From an uncultured Eubacterium sp. (GTDB lineage: Bacteria; Bacillota_A; Clostridia; Lachnospirales; Lachnospiraceae): 6,916 nucleotides of DNA. The stretch is taken from the NCBI GenBank assembly GCA_947653505.1, contig CANTHI010000202.1, positions 1 through 6,916 on the forward strand, written 5' to 3'. A model generated the notes under the pieces. That model did not search any database, was not told the origin of the DNA, and saw nothing but the letters and a program-made list of their open reading frames with translations. Shown here piece by piece: positions 5,734-6,916 of this stretch. The translations under genes and the position numbers were made by a program. Numbering within the stretch: the first letter of the stretch is position 1; every line of letters begins with the position of its first letter.

Positions 5734-6916
5734 ATGACAGAAATCGAACATATGTACGAAAAAATGGGCATTGATGCAGATGTATTGGCATTTGGAAATA
5801 AGGTAGAACAGAGTCTGAAAGAACGTTTTGTCCAGATTGATGAAACAGTAGAATATAACCAGCTGAAAGTTCTTGCCGCCATGCAGAAAAATAAGGTCAG
5901 TGATATTCATTTTGCGGCAACGAGCGGATATGGATATAATGACCTGGGGCGTGAGACATTGGAGGCGGTTTATGCGGATACCTTTCATACAGAATCGGCG
6001 CTGGTGCGCCCGCAGATCACCTGCGGCACGCATGCGCTCGGTGTAGCGCTGGCGGCCAATCTGAGACCTGGAGACGAACTGCTGTCGCCGGTTGGCAGGC
6101 CGTATGACACCTTAGAGGAGGTGATCGGCATCCGGCCGTCAGCGGGGTCACTTGCGGAATATGGAATTACGTACCGGCAGGTTGATCTGCTCGAGGATGG
6201 CAGCTTTGATTATGATTCCCTTGCACAGGCAGTCAATGAGAGGACGAAGCTGGTGACAATCCAGCGTTCTAAGGGGTATCAGACACGTCCCACCTTGTCC
6301 GTTGCCAGAATCCAGGAACTGATTGCATTTATAAAACGCATAAAGCCAGAGGTGATCTGTATGGTTGATAACTGCTACGGAGAATTTGTGGAACGAATCG
6401 AACCGTCAGATGTGGGCGCGGACATGGTGGTCGGATCGCTCATTAAGAATCCCGGCGGCGGCCTGGCTCCGATCGGAGGTTATATTGCCGGGAGTGAAGA
6501 ATGTGTGCAGCGTGCCGCCTATCGGATGACAACACCGGGGCTTGGCAAAGAAGTCGGGGCTACGCTCGGCGTTATGCAGTCTTTTTTTCAGGGATTTTTC
6601 CTGGCGCCGGCAGTAACCGGCGCTGCCTTAAAGAGCGCTGTATTTGCTGCTAATATCTACGAAAAGCTGGGGTTTTCTGTGCTCCCGAACGGGTCCGAGA
6701 GCCGGCATGATATCATTCAGGCTGTAACATTCGGCAGACCGGAAGGAGTCATCGCATTTTGTCAGGGTATTCAGGCAGCGGCGCCGGTTGACAGCTATGT
6801 TGTACCGGAACCGTGGGCAATGCCGGGGTATGACAGTGATGTGATTATGGCAGCCGGAGCATTTGTGCAGGGTTCTTCTATTGAATTAAGTGCGGACGGT
6901 CCGATGAAGCCGCCAT
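5734..6916 (+). CDS. Methionine gamma-lyase-like PLP protein ('aluminium resistance' family, YnbB-like), 3' truncated by window edge
   Basis: The frame is open from the ATG at 5734 to the right edge, 394 residues seen. The family is usually about 410-430 long, so only the C-terminal end is missing; the last residues, ELSADGPMKPP, match the family's near-terminal motif. It is a fold-type I PLP enzyme resembling Cys/Met metabolism lyases (Met_gamma_lyase family). Signatures: SGYGYNDLGRETLE near 64-77, ALVRPQITCGTHAL near 89-102, PYDTLEEVIGI near 123-133, QRSKGYQTRP near 177-186, Asp212 in VDNCYGEFVE as pyridine-N partner, and likely Schiff-base Lys238 in GSLIKNPGGGLAPIGGY. The exact substrate is not established; the aluminium-resistance name is historical. 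The start has AGAGGG (5721-5726) seven bases upstream. It is transcribed away from the hisA-dapL operon. In other Firmicutes this family often sits near hfq/miaA or glnA; here it is near glnA. Confidence 0.92.
   Translation, partial: MTEIEHMYEKMGIDADVLAFGNKVEQSLKERFVQIDETVEYNQLKVLAAMQKNKVSDIHFAATSGYGYNDLGRETLEAVYADTFHTESALVRPQITCGTHALGVALAANLRPGDELLSPVGRPYDTLEEVIGIRPSAGSLAEYGITYRQVDLLEDGSFDYDSLAQAVNERTKLVTIQRSKGYQTRPTLSVARIQELIAFIKRIKPEVICMVDNCYGEFVERIEPSDVGADMVVGSLIKNPGGGLAPIGGYIAGSEECVQRAAYRMTTPGLGKEVGATLGVMQSFFQGFFLAPAVTGAALKSAVFAANIYEKLGFSVLPNGSESRHDIIQAVTFGRPEGVIAFCQGIQAAAPVDSYVVPEPWAMPGYDSDVIMAAGAFVQGSSIELSADGPMKPP

Noticed and set aside
5470..6033. Minus-strand open frame of 187 codons over the DUF1703 relic and the start of the PLP gene
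   Set aside because: It is Phe/Ile/Cys-rich, is antisense to recognisable coding sequence on the plus strand, and has no family resemblance. The plus-strand readings explain this region.

Overview
The window looks like a chromosomal segment of a low-to-mid GC anaerobic Firmicute, most likely of the Lachnospiraceae or a close clostridial family. The grounds are an ANTAR regulator beside a Bacillus-like type I glutamine synthetase, the DapL route to diaminopimelate, strong AGGAGG-type ribosome binding sites, GTG start use, and a relic of the AAA-ATPase-like/PD-(D/E)XK (DUF1703) family that is common in gut clostridia. The assignment is inferred from gene content only.

Layout: (1) 1-533 (+) is the 3' part of an AraC/XylS-family regulator that runs off the left edge, followed by an intrinsic terminator at 601-641. 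(2) 656-5425 (-) is a compact five-gene cluster, read right to left: a eukaryotic-type hisA, glnA, an ANTAR-domain regulator with a degenerate receiver, dapF and dapL. Gaps are 31, 12 and 37 bases, and dapF and dapL overlap by 14 bases, so it is probably one operon driven from the A/T-rich region near 5460-5540. It converges on the AraC gene. (3) 5426-5733 is a divergent intergenic region with an A-rich stretch, a weak extended -10 candidate for the operon, and an in-frame remnant (about 5539-5715, +) of a DUF1703 protein. (4) 5734-6916 (+) is a PLP-dependent protein of the methionine gamma-lyase-like / 'aluminium resistance' family, cut off by the right edge shortly before its expected C-terminus.

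Functionally the operon combines nitrogen assimilation (GlnA), its probable RNA-level regulator (ANTAR), one step of histidine synthesis (HisA) and the last two steps to meso-diaminopimelate (DapL makes LL-DAP, DapF epimerises it) for lysine and peptidoglycan. A shared logic could be nitrogen supply: glutamine feeds histidine synthesis and glutamate is the amino donor for DapL. That link is inference. The points most worth a second look are the eukaryotic-type HisA outside any his cluster, the phosphorylation-dead receiver of the ANTAR protein with a very basic linker, the shortened glutamine synthetase with Lys at the feedback-arginine position, and the DUF1703 relic in the divergent promoter region. 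I found no clear-cut wholly new system.
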